In this document: positions 36,601 to 47,541 of the stretch, piece after piece | Numbering within the stretch: position 1 is the stretch's first letter | Layout: every line of letters begins with the position of its first letter | Assembly (NCBI GenBank): GCA_964035545.1 | Contig: OZ037771.1 | Coordinates: 1,240,001-1,304,000 of the forward strand | Direction of reading: 5' to 3' | Length of the DNA stretch: 64,000 nt | From: Bugula neritina | Taxonomy: Eukaryota > Bryozoa > Gymnolaemata > Cheilostomatida > Bugulidae | The notes under the pieces: model-generated | The model's input: the letters and a program-made list of their open reading frames with translations, nothing else | What the model was told of the DNA's origin: nothing | Databases searched by the model: none | Program-made: the position numbers and the translations under genes

Positions 36601-39600
36601 TGTACATACTATGCGCTAATAAATGTTCACTTCTAATGCTTAGTTCACACATAAAAAATAAATTCATATACATAATTAACAAGAATTTATTCAGTGTGTA
36701 AAAAACTATAAAATAAATAATTATATTGTTTATTATTGATGCACATATTGCATATACTTTACTCTTTTAGAAGCTTGTTTCTATACAAACAAGTGTTTCC
36801 TTCAAGTGGTGTTGGTACTACAGGCGTATTTTGAATTCTACAACGAGAAAAGCATTCTGTAATAGGAAAACTTGACATAAACAAAATTAATAAGAGAAAA
36901 TACTAGTAGAAACTGCTCATATAAACTACTAGTAGAGATTACTGTTAGAAATTGCTAGAACAAATTGGTAGTAGAACTAATTGCTAGTAAACACTAATAG
37001 CCTGTAGATTTAATTAGAAAACAACAGAGTCTTCTAGGCAGCTTTTGCAAAGTATATAATTAATCACTGCTACCATATGGTGGTATAATAGCCAGTGCTG
37101 TAAAATAATTTTGCCCCCACTGGCATTCGAACCCGAGACCTCTGGCTTGCAAGCAAGTGTCCTAACCATTGCACCACCAAGACCATTAGGGAAACTTATC
37201 ACTGCAAGTGCCATGTTTATTTCTATTTTTAGCTCAGGAGGTTTTGGGTTTAACTATAGAAGTTTTGATAAATTTGTATCAATCATTTACACTTCAATAT
37301 TTTAAAATGTGGGGTATTTAAAGTTTACTGTTAAAGTATAATTATTTCAAATTATAAAAACAGTTTATATTATAAATATTATGAAAACATAAGCTACTTA
37401 AAAATAATAGACGTCAGCATTAATGTTGCTAGTATGATTTACCTTTATTACAAAATACAAATATAAAATATTAATTAAACTTTATCTTATTTGAAGATTA
37501 TACCACAAAAGAAGCTGAGACAACAAACTGGACAATTAAAGAAATGCTGACACACCCTAATGTCTTACTTTCCGTCATCCTTATTTTCTTTTTTGGAATG
37601 TTTTATATGATGAACAACCCTACTTTAGAGCCTGAACTGCAGTCCAAGGTCTGTTTCACACATGCAAACTTAGAACACCATAGCGAATCACAGACAGAAA
37701 GAAATTTAGCACATCTTTTTATTTTTATCTGTTGAGTGAACTTTTAAATTGTTGTACTATTTCTTTGAAGAAATCTCTTTTTCTATTGCAGTTTAATTTG
37801 CGTCAAGAGTCAAGCTCTTTGGTTTTTCTAGCTAACCCAGTTTTCTATTTTCTCTCAGCTCCAATTGCCTCTAAATTTAGAGAAAAGCTTGTGAGTATTA
37901 TTGACGTTGAATAGTACTCATGCAGTACAATATTGAACTTTTATGTTTGCTGCAATGAGTCAGTTATACAAGGCATTATTACAGTATAGTTGAGCAAATG
38001 AAAACAACAATCTTCTGATATACACTAGCTTTTAGATCATGGTCTCATTTATTATGGTTTTAAGTAATTTGCTGTGTATATCTCTAGTTGCCATATTCAG
38101 TTTCAAACAACAAAGGGCTGGTACATAGTCATCTAATAAAAGCTCTTCTGCTTCATTTTTTATACTTGCAGAAAAAAGTTGAGAATCTGTATTGTATGGC
38201 AGTAAATCTCCTTCTTGGATTCATAACTTGCATGATTATGGGACCTTCTCCTCTCTTTGTAGGACTTCATAGGTATCATTTAAATTATCTACTTCATGCA
38301 CTTACATTTGTATTTCAACATATAACTGGTAGAAGTAATCTAAAAACTTAAATACAACAGACTTAAACTTTTAGCTCAAGTTTTTAGCCAAAATATAGGG
38401 TGTGCATAATAATGACTGTGATTCAATATTTTATGTGTATATAGCGGCTTTCTTCACAGTACTATATAATCATAATTATATATCTTTGCATAAGCTATGC
38501 CATCGAGTTGTTCCTCTTCAAGTAATAGCACACTGTTAGTATTCCAGAAGATTCTTTATGGTAAATTAAAAAATAGCTTGGACGCCCTTCTGTTGTCATT
38601 TTTTTATTGGAATATAAAGCAGAGAAAGCTAAAATATGCATAACAGGTACTATGCAAGCAAATTGCATGTTGATCAGTTGGAGTGTATACTACACACCAT
38701 GCAGTCAGTAGCCTATATAGCATTGTTTGTTATTATTGTGTTGCACTGACCTAATTGATGCAAACTAATAGTTGGATCCTACATTTGCTAGGAATGTGCT
38801 GTATGACAGTTGACACCATGTGGATCAGTTTTATTTGAACATTATGTTTTAGTAATTATAGTTGTGGAATGCTTACCTATATACATTAATTTTATTAAAT
38901 AACTGTAAATGCTCCAAAGATTTAATTCAACATTTCAATTGCCAAAATTTAAAGGTAATATTCTCATAAAAATACTTTATTAACATCTGACCTAAGCATA
39001 TTGCCTCATCACCTATTTTAAAGCAGGTCTATTTGCTTCCAATTGAGATTAAATTTAGAAAGCAAATTTTTGGCAAGTTTCTATAACAACTTGACTCTGT
39101 GCTGGAGTCAGGCATTTCCTAACTATATACCAGTGTGGTGTAATTTTGTAGACCTTTATGGGTGTTAGTTATAACCTTGGCACTTCAAGGTTTCTTCACT
39201 GGAGTTGGGGCTGTATTCACCCTTGAGTTGGCTTTCATTCCAATGAACAGGTGAATGTTAGCTTTTAATCTATAAACACTAATATTATGCATAGAATTAT
39301 TATAAAGTCGAAATAATAAATTGTAGCAGTAGCAGTAACAGTAGCAGAAACAATAGCAGTAGCATGGTAACAGTAGCATGGTAACAGTAGCATGGTAACA
39401 GCAGCATGGTAACAGCAGCATGGTAACAGTAGCATGGTAACAGTAGCATGGTAACAGTAGCATGGTAACAGCAGCATGGTAACAGCAGCATGGTAACAGC
39501 AGCATGGTAACAGTAGCATGGTAACAGTAGCATGGTAACAGTAGCATGGTAACAGTAGCATGGTAACAGCAGCATGGTAACAGTAGCATGGTAACAGTAG

Positions 39601-40518
39601 CATGGTAACAGTAGCATGGTAACAGTAACATGGTAACAGTAGCATGGTAACAGTAGCATGGTAACAGTAGCATGGTAACAGTAACATGGTAACAGCAGCA
39701 TGGTAACAGTAGCATGGTGACAGTAGCATGGTAACAGTAACATGGTAACAGTAGCATGGTAACAGTAGCATGGTAGCAGTAACATGGTAGCAGTAGCATG
39801 GTAACAGCAGCGTGGTAACAGTAGCGTGGTAACAGTAGCATGGTAACAGTAGCATGGTGACAGTAGCATGGTAACAGTAGCATGGTAACAGTAGCATAGT
39901 AACAGTAACAGTAGACTTATTTTATTAGCAGTTTCAAAAACAACGCTTAGATATTTAGAAATTGGCTAGCAGTAGATGTAGTCAAATGTAGCAAATAATG
40001 TGAAATGTTTGCTGCCTCAACAGAGGGAGTGAACTGACAAGGGAGATGAATTCTGCAACGCAAGCCTTAGTGTCCGGTATTTGGTTGACTATGCTATCAT
40101 TTGGGTGAGTCTATAGTACAACATAACACTGCAGTATAGAGAGTTATGTTCTCTCTATATGTCAGCAAACAGGGCTATATTTAGAATGAAGTTACAGACT
40201 TTACGTCACATTTACCAGCCAATCTCTATTTTATGTAATCTAGCTTATAGTAATTTTTCTAATTGAACACGTCGTCAAAACTAATATAAATTAAGCAAAC
40301 AGGTTTCAAGTAATAGAAACCCTAATTTTTGTAGAAACTTCATTTCACCGATACTGTCTGGTATGTTCATAGAAAAGATGAGTTTTGGGTGGACAACTAC
40401 AATATATGGAACCATGTGTCTAGTACTAGCTGTAATAGTATTACTGACACAAGTCTATAGAACTGTTAGAAATCACTATGGAAAATTAGACTCTGAGAAT
40501 AAGCCTCTGCTGAAATAA
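33616..40518 (+). CDS. MFS transporter, SLC18B1-like, copy E (complete, divergent)
   Basis: Twelve-helix MFS transporter with the same 11-exon plan. Exons: 33616-33852, 34536-34631, 34736-34981, 35359-35427, 36508-36595, 37497-37648, 37792-37890, 38172-38272, 39152-39250, 40024-40104, 40335-40518; 483 residues. The ATG at 33616 is the first in frame after the acceptor; a second ATG lies at 33625. The N-terminus is 16 residues longer and different from the others. Exons 2, 3, 10 and 11 are still close to the other copies. The TM5 motif reads GLSVEPALG: the conserved G of the GP pair is replaced by E. Exon 5 ends PVNG. Exon 10 is the TMLSFG type shared with copy C. Exon 7 uses FNLRQE in place of FGLxQ. 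It may have changed function or transport mode. Confidence 0.84.
34219..34258. repeat. 9-bp tandem repeat in intron 1 of copy E
   Basis: Four to five units of AAAGGGGTA. Confidence 0.9.
35678..35870 (-). mobile_element. Internally deleted tRNA-derived SINE in intron 4 of copy E
   Basis: Same family as 12105-12328, read on the minus strand. About 35-40 bp around the B box are missing: the body joins straight to the A-box side, so it could not be transcribed by Pol III. Confidence 0.8.
37100..37190 (-). mobile_element. tRNA-like sequence, probably a SINE head
   Basis: On the minus strand it has A-box-like GGTGGTGCAATGGTTAGG and B-box-like GGGTTCGAATGCC, as in tRNA genes. The acceptor and T stems pair poorly and sequence runs on past the expected 3' end, so a tRNA-derived repeat is more likely than a working tRNA gene. 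It lies in intron 5 of copy E and differs from the other SINE family. Confidence 0.5.
39323..39915. repeat. 14-bp minisatellite in intron 9 of copy E
   Basis: About 40 units of AGTAGCATGGTAAC, with AGC and AAC variants. Because 14 is not a multiple of three and the unit has no minus-strand stop, all three minus frames stay open for 190-230 codons (LLLPCYCYHATVTM repeats). These are not genes. Confidence 0.96.
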
Positions 40519-42087
40519 TATTTATATAAAATATTACATTTTTCTAAAGATTTATTATTTTTACTACATGGTTCAAAATTTAGAATTTTTTGTATAAATA
40601 GCAAACTTAACTTTTAGTATAACACAGTACATCGAAATTCCCAATTTAATCATGGGGATGTTTTATGGTCTCATTTTATGAATCACTAAAATAGCTTTCA
40701 AAGCTAGCGAGTTGATAAAAATATTTTTAGAGAATAATTTTAATCTAACACTTACTATGACTCAGCACTTTATGTAACGCATGCTGCCAAAGCAAATATT
40801 TTGAGAAAATTGCCAAAATTTGACTTTTGTATATTGTCGTAACCAGGGAACTGGAACCTATTATACATTAGGTATAGAGTTTAAATCACATTCAATATAT
40901 TAGGTTTATACACTGGCTTGGAAGTGAAGAATAAATAGATTGTAGATAAAAATTTCTCTCTAAAGATAAGATAATTTTCTGTTACATACATTGATAAGAA
41001 GTACAAGTAAGTGACATAATGGCATCTCCAAGGTGAAGGTCTAATGTCACATTGCTGTCACTTTGCTCTTCAGACCTTTGATTAAGTAGAAGCTCTATAT
41101 ATTTTACTAATATAACAGTAACTGTATTATATTTTATTTATCAGATATCGTAATATAAAGTAAAACAATATAATATTAATTAATATCTGTCCTTGAATGG
41201 GCGGGTTTAATATGGTGAATTGCTACAAAAGTATAAAAACAAATTGCTGAGTGAAATCCGGTTTCAAAACAATACAATGTCCTGTGCAGCAGACATCAAT
41301 GGTTTGTAAGTATGAGCCAATGAGCTCTTCTCTTCATAATATATTCTCTTTCTTCATATAAGTTTAATTTCTTCGCTTGAATTCAATATTGTCAGACATT
41401 GGAACTTTTCACTCACTTTTCATTATCAACTGAATTCAAAGATGTGCTTATGGACCAATCACTGTTTACAACAGATGTAGACAACCTATCACAATTGCTG
41501 TACCTCTCGTTGTTGGCAGTATTTTTGTTGCAGTGAGTTACAACTATCATAGGGGTTAGTCCGTACTGATTGTAGGGATGGTGGCGCTTTAACGAGATAC
41601 AGAAAGCTGAAAAGAATAGAAATAGACTAAAACATATCATAATTTTTTGTACATTGTCAAGCATTTTTAACAAAAGATTTAGCGGTCAGTTTTTGATAAT
41701 GCTTATTTATTTTACATAATATACTTCTAATCTTTCTTGTAAAATAGCTAATTGTATATAAACTATATATTTTACTTTATAGCCTTCTATATATTGTATA
41801 AGCTATGTGTGCTGCATTATAATATTATACACTTTGTATACACTGTGTACAGTGTATATACTGCGTATTATCCCGTATAATGTATAAGCTTGTATATTAT
41901 ACAGTATATATCCTATATACACAAGAGACAGTATATATACTGTATATAACAAACATGATGTAGTATACATAATATCCTGCATGTTTCAAAGATATACTAC
42001 GTTATATATATAAAGATACAATATACTGTATATATAAGGATATAATAATATACTGTGTATATTAAATATATAAATAATGAACCTCAC
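40519..42087. other. Intergenic, AT-rich
   Basis: Spacer after copy E; AATAAA near 40929 is rather far from its stop. From 41750 to 42060 the DNA is rich in TATA/TGTATA words. An 86-codon minus-strand frame at 41673-41413 has no recognisable motif. Confidence 0.45.
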
Positions 42088-42264
42088 CTAGAATCACACT
42101 GAGTAGATAGACTAAAGGCAGCACTGAAATCACCCAGAGAGCAACCTTTAACCCTACAGGCAGGTGTGAAGTTGTGCTCTCATACGACTCTGCAGTAGCA
42201 CTGTTCAAAACAGTTGCTATGGTAACCGTAGAGTCTGACACTTCCTGTAACACAGCCATGTCAC
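42088..42264 (-). CDS. Possible N-terminal exon of a membrane protein, maybe a GPCR
   Basis: On the minus strand an acceptor (TTTACTGCAG) precedes GTGAC and an ATG at 42259. Fifty-seven codons follow to a consensus donor, CTAG|GTGAGG, at 42088/42087. The peptide has a Ser/Thr-rich N-terminus with no signal peptide, then one hydrophobic helix (VALWVISVLPLVYLLSVILG). A start of this kind, broken in TM1 after an LG, is common in rhodopsin-like receptors, which continue with GN. No second exon was found before copy E, so it may be a fragment, have a very long intron, or be chance. Confidence 0.32.
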
Positions 42265-45200
42265 CTGCAGTAAATATATTCGAGGCATAGAAGAAGGTTC
42301 AATGGCTGCCATTAGTAATAATATACATTCATTTATGATGCCTTAATAATTATGCTGCATGATAAACCAAGCTGTACACTGAATGAAAATATTACAATTT
42401 ATCACATTACACAGATAAGAAATAACATATAATATTGCGCATTAGGTAATTATACATGTTAAATATTATATATTACATATCATATATAACATTATTGTAT
42501 TAGATATTATATATATACTAATTTAAACATTTGCGTGACATCTCATTAGATTTCATTACTATAACATATTTGTAAAACTTGAAAATACTTGAAGCTTTTA
42601 TTTTTGCTAACTTCAACGTTTTAACACCAGATTTTTAAATTTTCAACACCAGAAAGTATATTATATCAAGCCACAGATATGGCTGTCTTCCAAGTCAATT
42701 ATCGCAGGCCGAGTGTATCAAGAAATCAATGTCAAGGAGTTGAGAATTAATTAAAAGGATGTGGAATAGCGGCTCAGGAGGGTGAAGAAGTGTTATATGA
42801 TGTCAATAAGTAGCTGTTTTTGCTGCACCGCATGCATAAAAGTGAGCTAAAACTGTAAAGTAAGTAAAGGTGTTGAAGCTGAGGATTTCTGCTAGCTAGT
42901 GGTTATACAGAGTAGACCCACATTCTAATGGAAAGAGTGGTCACTGCCTTTAATGTTGTTAGTAACATACCTTTAGGAGAGTTAAAGGATTACTGAATTA
43001 TAGAGCATGAATTTACTATGTTATATGTCCACCAAAAGAGTTGATTCTATAACACAGGAGGGTACCTTATATTATGATATGTAAAGAAGACTAAACAATA
43101 TTTTTGTTTTCCTACATAATTTGAAGAAAAATAAGTTTGAGAAACACAATTTATTGATTTTACTTGGTTACTCATAACTTTCTAATGATAGGAAAAAATG
43201 TTTACAGTTCATTATAAACTTGGAATCTTCAGCTCAAACACAAAACTAGCACTCGATTTAGGGGGCCTTATTCTGCACCTCAAACTATAATACTACTTGA
43301 ATGGAAAGTAGCTATTCTAATCACCCATAAGTACCCGTAAAATCACACCATGAGATTAAAATATTGATGAATACAGAGAGCAAAAACTAATTGAAACTTG
43401 GAAAAGTAAAAGGTATTTAAAGTCTTTTGCTGCATAACTTGTGAGTCAAACTAGTACCAACATGGCAACTACAGACGAGGTTTTCCTTCTCAATTTTGGC
43501 AGACTTGAACTGAGTTATCAAAACCTTCACTAGAATTCAGCCTGTTATTACTATTTAAACTACAATTTAAAATACAAATTCTGTATTCAGTGAGACAAGA
43601 ATAATTACCAAAGAACACGTTTGGTAATTCAGAATTCCTTTACTTGTTCTCATTTAAATCTATTAACTGAAAACATTCTACAAGCATTTGCACATTGCTT
43701 ATATAAGCTGTCCCTGAGCTAATAAAGCATCACTTGGAAATAGAATACCCATTGTGATTAGATAGTATATATCATTATGTAATAAAAACACCCATTCAGT
43801 AGTATTAATAACACAATATACAAGTTTATAAGCCAAAACAAGCTTTGTAATATTTACCTGATTGTTAGCAAAGTGACAGAATTTAAGACAGGTCTGTATT
43901 TCTCCAAAGTCTAATATATATTCCAATATAATAATAATTTTTACGTTTATTTATATGCTACAATGTTCGTCTAACTACGACACATACAGTAGCCGTGCAA
44001 GTGACAGCGCTACCCTTGATACTAATAATAGATTCTTCTGCTTCTCAAGTTAATCATAAGTAGATCAATAAACAAATAATTATATATTTAGCTACAACAA
44101 CAATGATCAATAACACACTTTTTGTGAATAGAAACTGATGTGGAAAATTCTAAATTATGCACTTGATGCTATGCATGCAGGGGTTGTGAGGTTTGGGGTT
44201 TTCTTTTTGATAGTGCTTTTTATGGCAATATATAGTATTACTTTTAGTATTATACATTATATATCAAATTTTACATATAACCTTATACTATATAGTTCAT
44301 GATCTATAAATTAATTTTTATGCACATAGCTTTGTTGAATATTTATGAAAACTATACTATTTTTTCGTATTTTCCATGAATTTCTGGTTATAATAAAATT
44401 GTATATATTGAAAATCATGTTTACATGTTATGAAATTTAGAAATCCAATTTATATGGCTTGTAGAAACAAATTTGCGTGTAAGGTTTGTATATAAAGTAT
44501 AGTTGTTTTAGAATTGAGATGAAATACTTTCAAGAAACCACAATTTATCAAGTTTTGCAGAGAGTGTGTTAGTTGAAAATTCTATCATAAGTTGTTGGAC
44601 AAACAAAGGCACAGAAGACAGAAAAATGTTTTGCAAAAAAGGGCAAACAACCCACACATATTAGTATGAATTCTTGACTTACAGTGCTAGAAGTATTCTT
44701 TATAAAACGGTGCAGCATATTCAATAACATCTGATCATAATGCTACATGAGAGTTCTTGATAAACATGTAGATTGAATTATATGATATAATATTATCTCT
44801 ACTAAGATACCAACCCTATCACCTTTTAGTTTAATCATTGCTATAGCCTGTGATTCGAGCTTGTACCTGCAAGGTTTCCTGTTGCGCACTGTCCGAGAGC
44901 TTCGTACAGGAGAGATAGTAGCAAATTTCATGAACAAGATCAAGAAAAATCAAGATCTTGATTAAGATCAAGATCAAGATCCATTTATGAAAATATTGAA
45001 CACATGTGATATTTAGAAATCTTTTAGTGAACTATGTTATTTGCAAATAACTATTGTATCATAGGTATTCCGTCAATAATCTTTCCCTGGTTTCAAATTT
45101 ATAAAACGGTTCAGCTTTGTTGTTTAAGAGTTGTGTTCTATGTAACTCTTTTATACCAAAGACTCGCTGACAAGTTTACGAAAGTTCGAAAAATCTAATA

Positions 45201-46980
45201 TAAAATAAAAGTCTATTGCAACGAGCCACACAATGACAGTTATAATTCACTTCCGACATGTATCAAAATGAAACTGCAAACAAGGTGAAGGCAGCTCTTT
45301 TAATAATATAATATAATAATTATTTTAACAAGCATATTATATTAAATATGTGCAATAGTGAACTAGTTCTTAGAGATTTGTACAGGTAGAACTAAGGGGA
45401 ATATTTTGTAATTGGTTACGGCTACAAACTTGTAGGGTATAGCTTTAGTTTGGCTCCATTTTCATTTTGATTTGCTTTTACTCTTAGTCTTAGTTTTAGT
45501 TTTACTTTTAGCTTTACTTTAGTCTTAGATTCTTCAGAAAAAATTTCATTTGAATCTGCTTTGAACACTAGTACTATCACTATGAGCATGCTCAAGGATA
45601 ATATAAGTGTAATCTTAAATACTATACCTTTCTATGCCTATCAAATTTTTGTTCACATTAAATCACCCTGTTGGATAAAAGAAGTGTGCAACATTTTTTA
45701 TTATAGGCTGCATGTATGCACCTGTAATCAGTAATTACATACTCAAAAATAATTTACATTAGAATTGAAACAGGCCTAGTTGACCTGTCTGCTAAAAATG
45801 CAGGACGAGACTGCGCTGTGGTTGCTGTATTCAATCCAATATTCAAGTCCCTATTTGCTCGTGGTAGAAAACTATAACTATCATTATCATTATAATTTCG
45901 AGCACGAGTTATATGTAATTGTAAGACTGGCATAGTATCACTATGAATATGTCATGTTTTAAATGAAAATAATAAAAACATTCAAATTCAACGCCTTGTT
46001 GATTAGGTAAAATTGACTATAATATTATAATATTATAATAATACATATATATTATGCTGCTTAAAATGGTCATTCACTGAGTGTTTGAGAAATAAATCTT
46101 TCATCTCATGATGTTCTTTGAAATTACAGAAAATAGCTGATATGATAAAAGTTATAATGATTTATTAAAATAAGCAATTCTGAGTGATTAATCAAGAATT
46201 AATTCAGTTGTTGAAGTTGATGCCAGTTTGCAGGGGTGAGATAAGATGCTGGTTGTTTTAATCTACCATTTTTTAGGCCTGATAGTTGTGTGTATTTAGC
46301 TGACCAGTCCAAGGTGGTTGGCTGAGTAAAATTACTATGAATCGTAATATTTTAATTAATTGAGAAATCTATTGAAGACTTGTTCAGTATTAGTCTAATA
46401 CTAATAGTAATACTGTTAATTTTGTGTGATAAAGTAACGTTATGTTTGGGGCTGATTCAATGGTTTCAGTCTTTTCTGTCAGGTTTTTTCAAATTACTTT
46501 TATTTGTATTTCATTTTACTTTTTTAATATTTCTATTCATGTATTTTACTGTATGATCAGAAAATGTGAGACCTAGTCATTCTATTTACAATAGTACGTA
46601 TATATGATCTACATGGTGGGAGGTAACGATATTCACAAGCGGTTATTAAGTTCTCATTCAACCTTACATCATACTTTCATGGAACGCCTTTCATTCCCCT
46701 ATTATATAGCTAATATATATGATGTATAAATCTATATGCTGGTGAATTCTTAGAATCCCAGGCCCTCTAATGGTATGCAAAGTTTTAGGCTATAAAAGAC
46801 TATTATGTAAAGCTTTAATACCTGAGGAGGTAACAAAATGAAACTGACATCTCTTTCATCTGATAACCTTTACACTTAAGATAAGGCACTATATAAACAC
46901 AGCTCATTCACTATTCCTTCTAATGCTATTCGATGCATTAACAATAAGAAACTGATGGCAGTTTCATTTTGTATCATATA
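42265..46980. other. Intergenic, nothing recognised
   Basis: About 4.7 kb of AT-rich DNA. A short GATCAA-type repeat lies at 44945-44985. Minus-strand frames at 43926-43699 and 44943-44743 have no family signature and no clear splice partners. Confidence 0.45.
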
Positions 46981-46986
46981 ATACTG

Positions 46987-47042
46987 TGCAGTTTACTGTA
47001 ACCTGCATTGTGCAGTTTACTGTAACCTGCATTGTGCAGTAC
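46987..47042. repeat. 24-bp tandem repeat upstream of PEX1
   Basis: Just over two units of TGTGCAGTTTACTGTAACCT plus GCAT. Confidence 0.85.
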
Positions 47043-47138
47043 ATGGAATGACTATCCCAGCTACCGGTCATTTCCTTTCTTTAGTTCTTCACCACATCCT
47101 CAGCTTGGCTAACTGTGAGTTGCTGTCTTGTGTCGTAG

Positions 47139-47200
47139 TGAAGTGTTAGAGAATAGCGGCAGCAGCAATGTTGCTGCCGTTGCTATTCTCTAACACTTCA
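47139..47200. other. Long hairpin upstream of PEX1
   Basis: Inverted repeat with 19-bp perfect outer arms (TGAAGTGTTAGAGAATAGC and its complement), a 3-nt bulge, 7-bp perfect inner arms (GGCAGCA/TGCTGCC) and a 7-nt loop. The size and bulge resemble a microRNA precursor, but it could also be a palindromic promoter element or a small foldback repeat. It lies about 340 bp before the PEX1 ATG. Confidence 0.6.
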
Positions 47201-47541
47201 TAGTAGTAGTTGTGAGTGAACTCTACTTAACTGTTGAATATTCTAGATAGTATCAGGTATTGAAGTGAAATATGATCAGTTTGATTACAAACTAAGCAAT
47301 ACTTATTACACATTTCTAGTTGAGGGTTTATCACTTTGACTTTGTCATCAAACACTCCACAAACTTGTAGTTTCACTGTTATGTTGTATCATTCACTCAC
47401 AGTCTTGAGAATTGTTAGATTTTACAGGCAATTTAGGAAAGATATAGTAACAATCATGTCTTGTTTTTAGGGTTGGTGAATCAGGGAACCACACTATTCC
47501 TATTTGTGACATTGCGTTGTACCGGTGCACCTGAACTCAAA

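Noticed and set aside
37100-37190. Functional tRNA gene
   Set aside because: A and B boxes are present, but stem pairing is poor and the sequence runs on like a SINE.
39185-39897. Minus-strand frames of 190-230 codons
   Set aside because: Pure product of the 14-bp repeat, open in all three frames alike, overlapping exon 9 of copy E.
44743-44943. Minus-strand 66-residue frame
   Set aside because: No recognisable domain or paired splice sites; likely chance.
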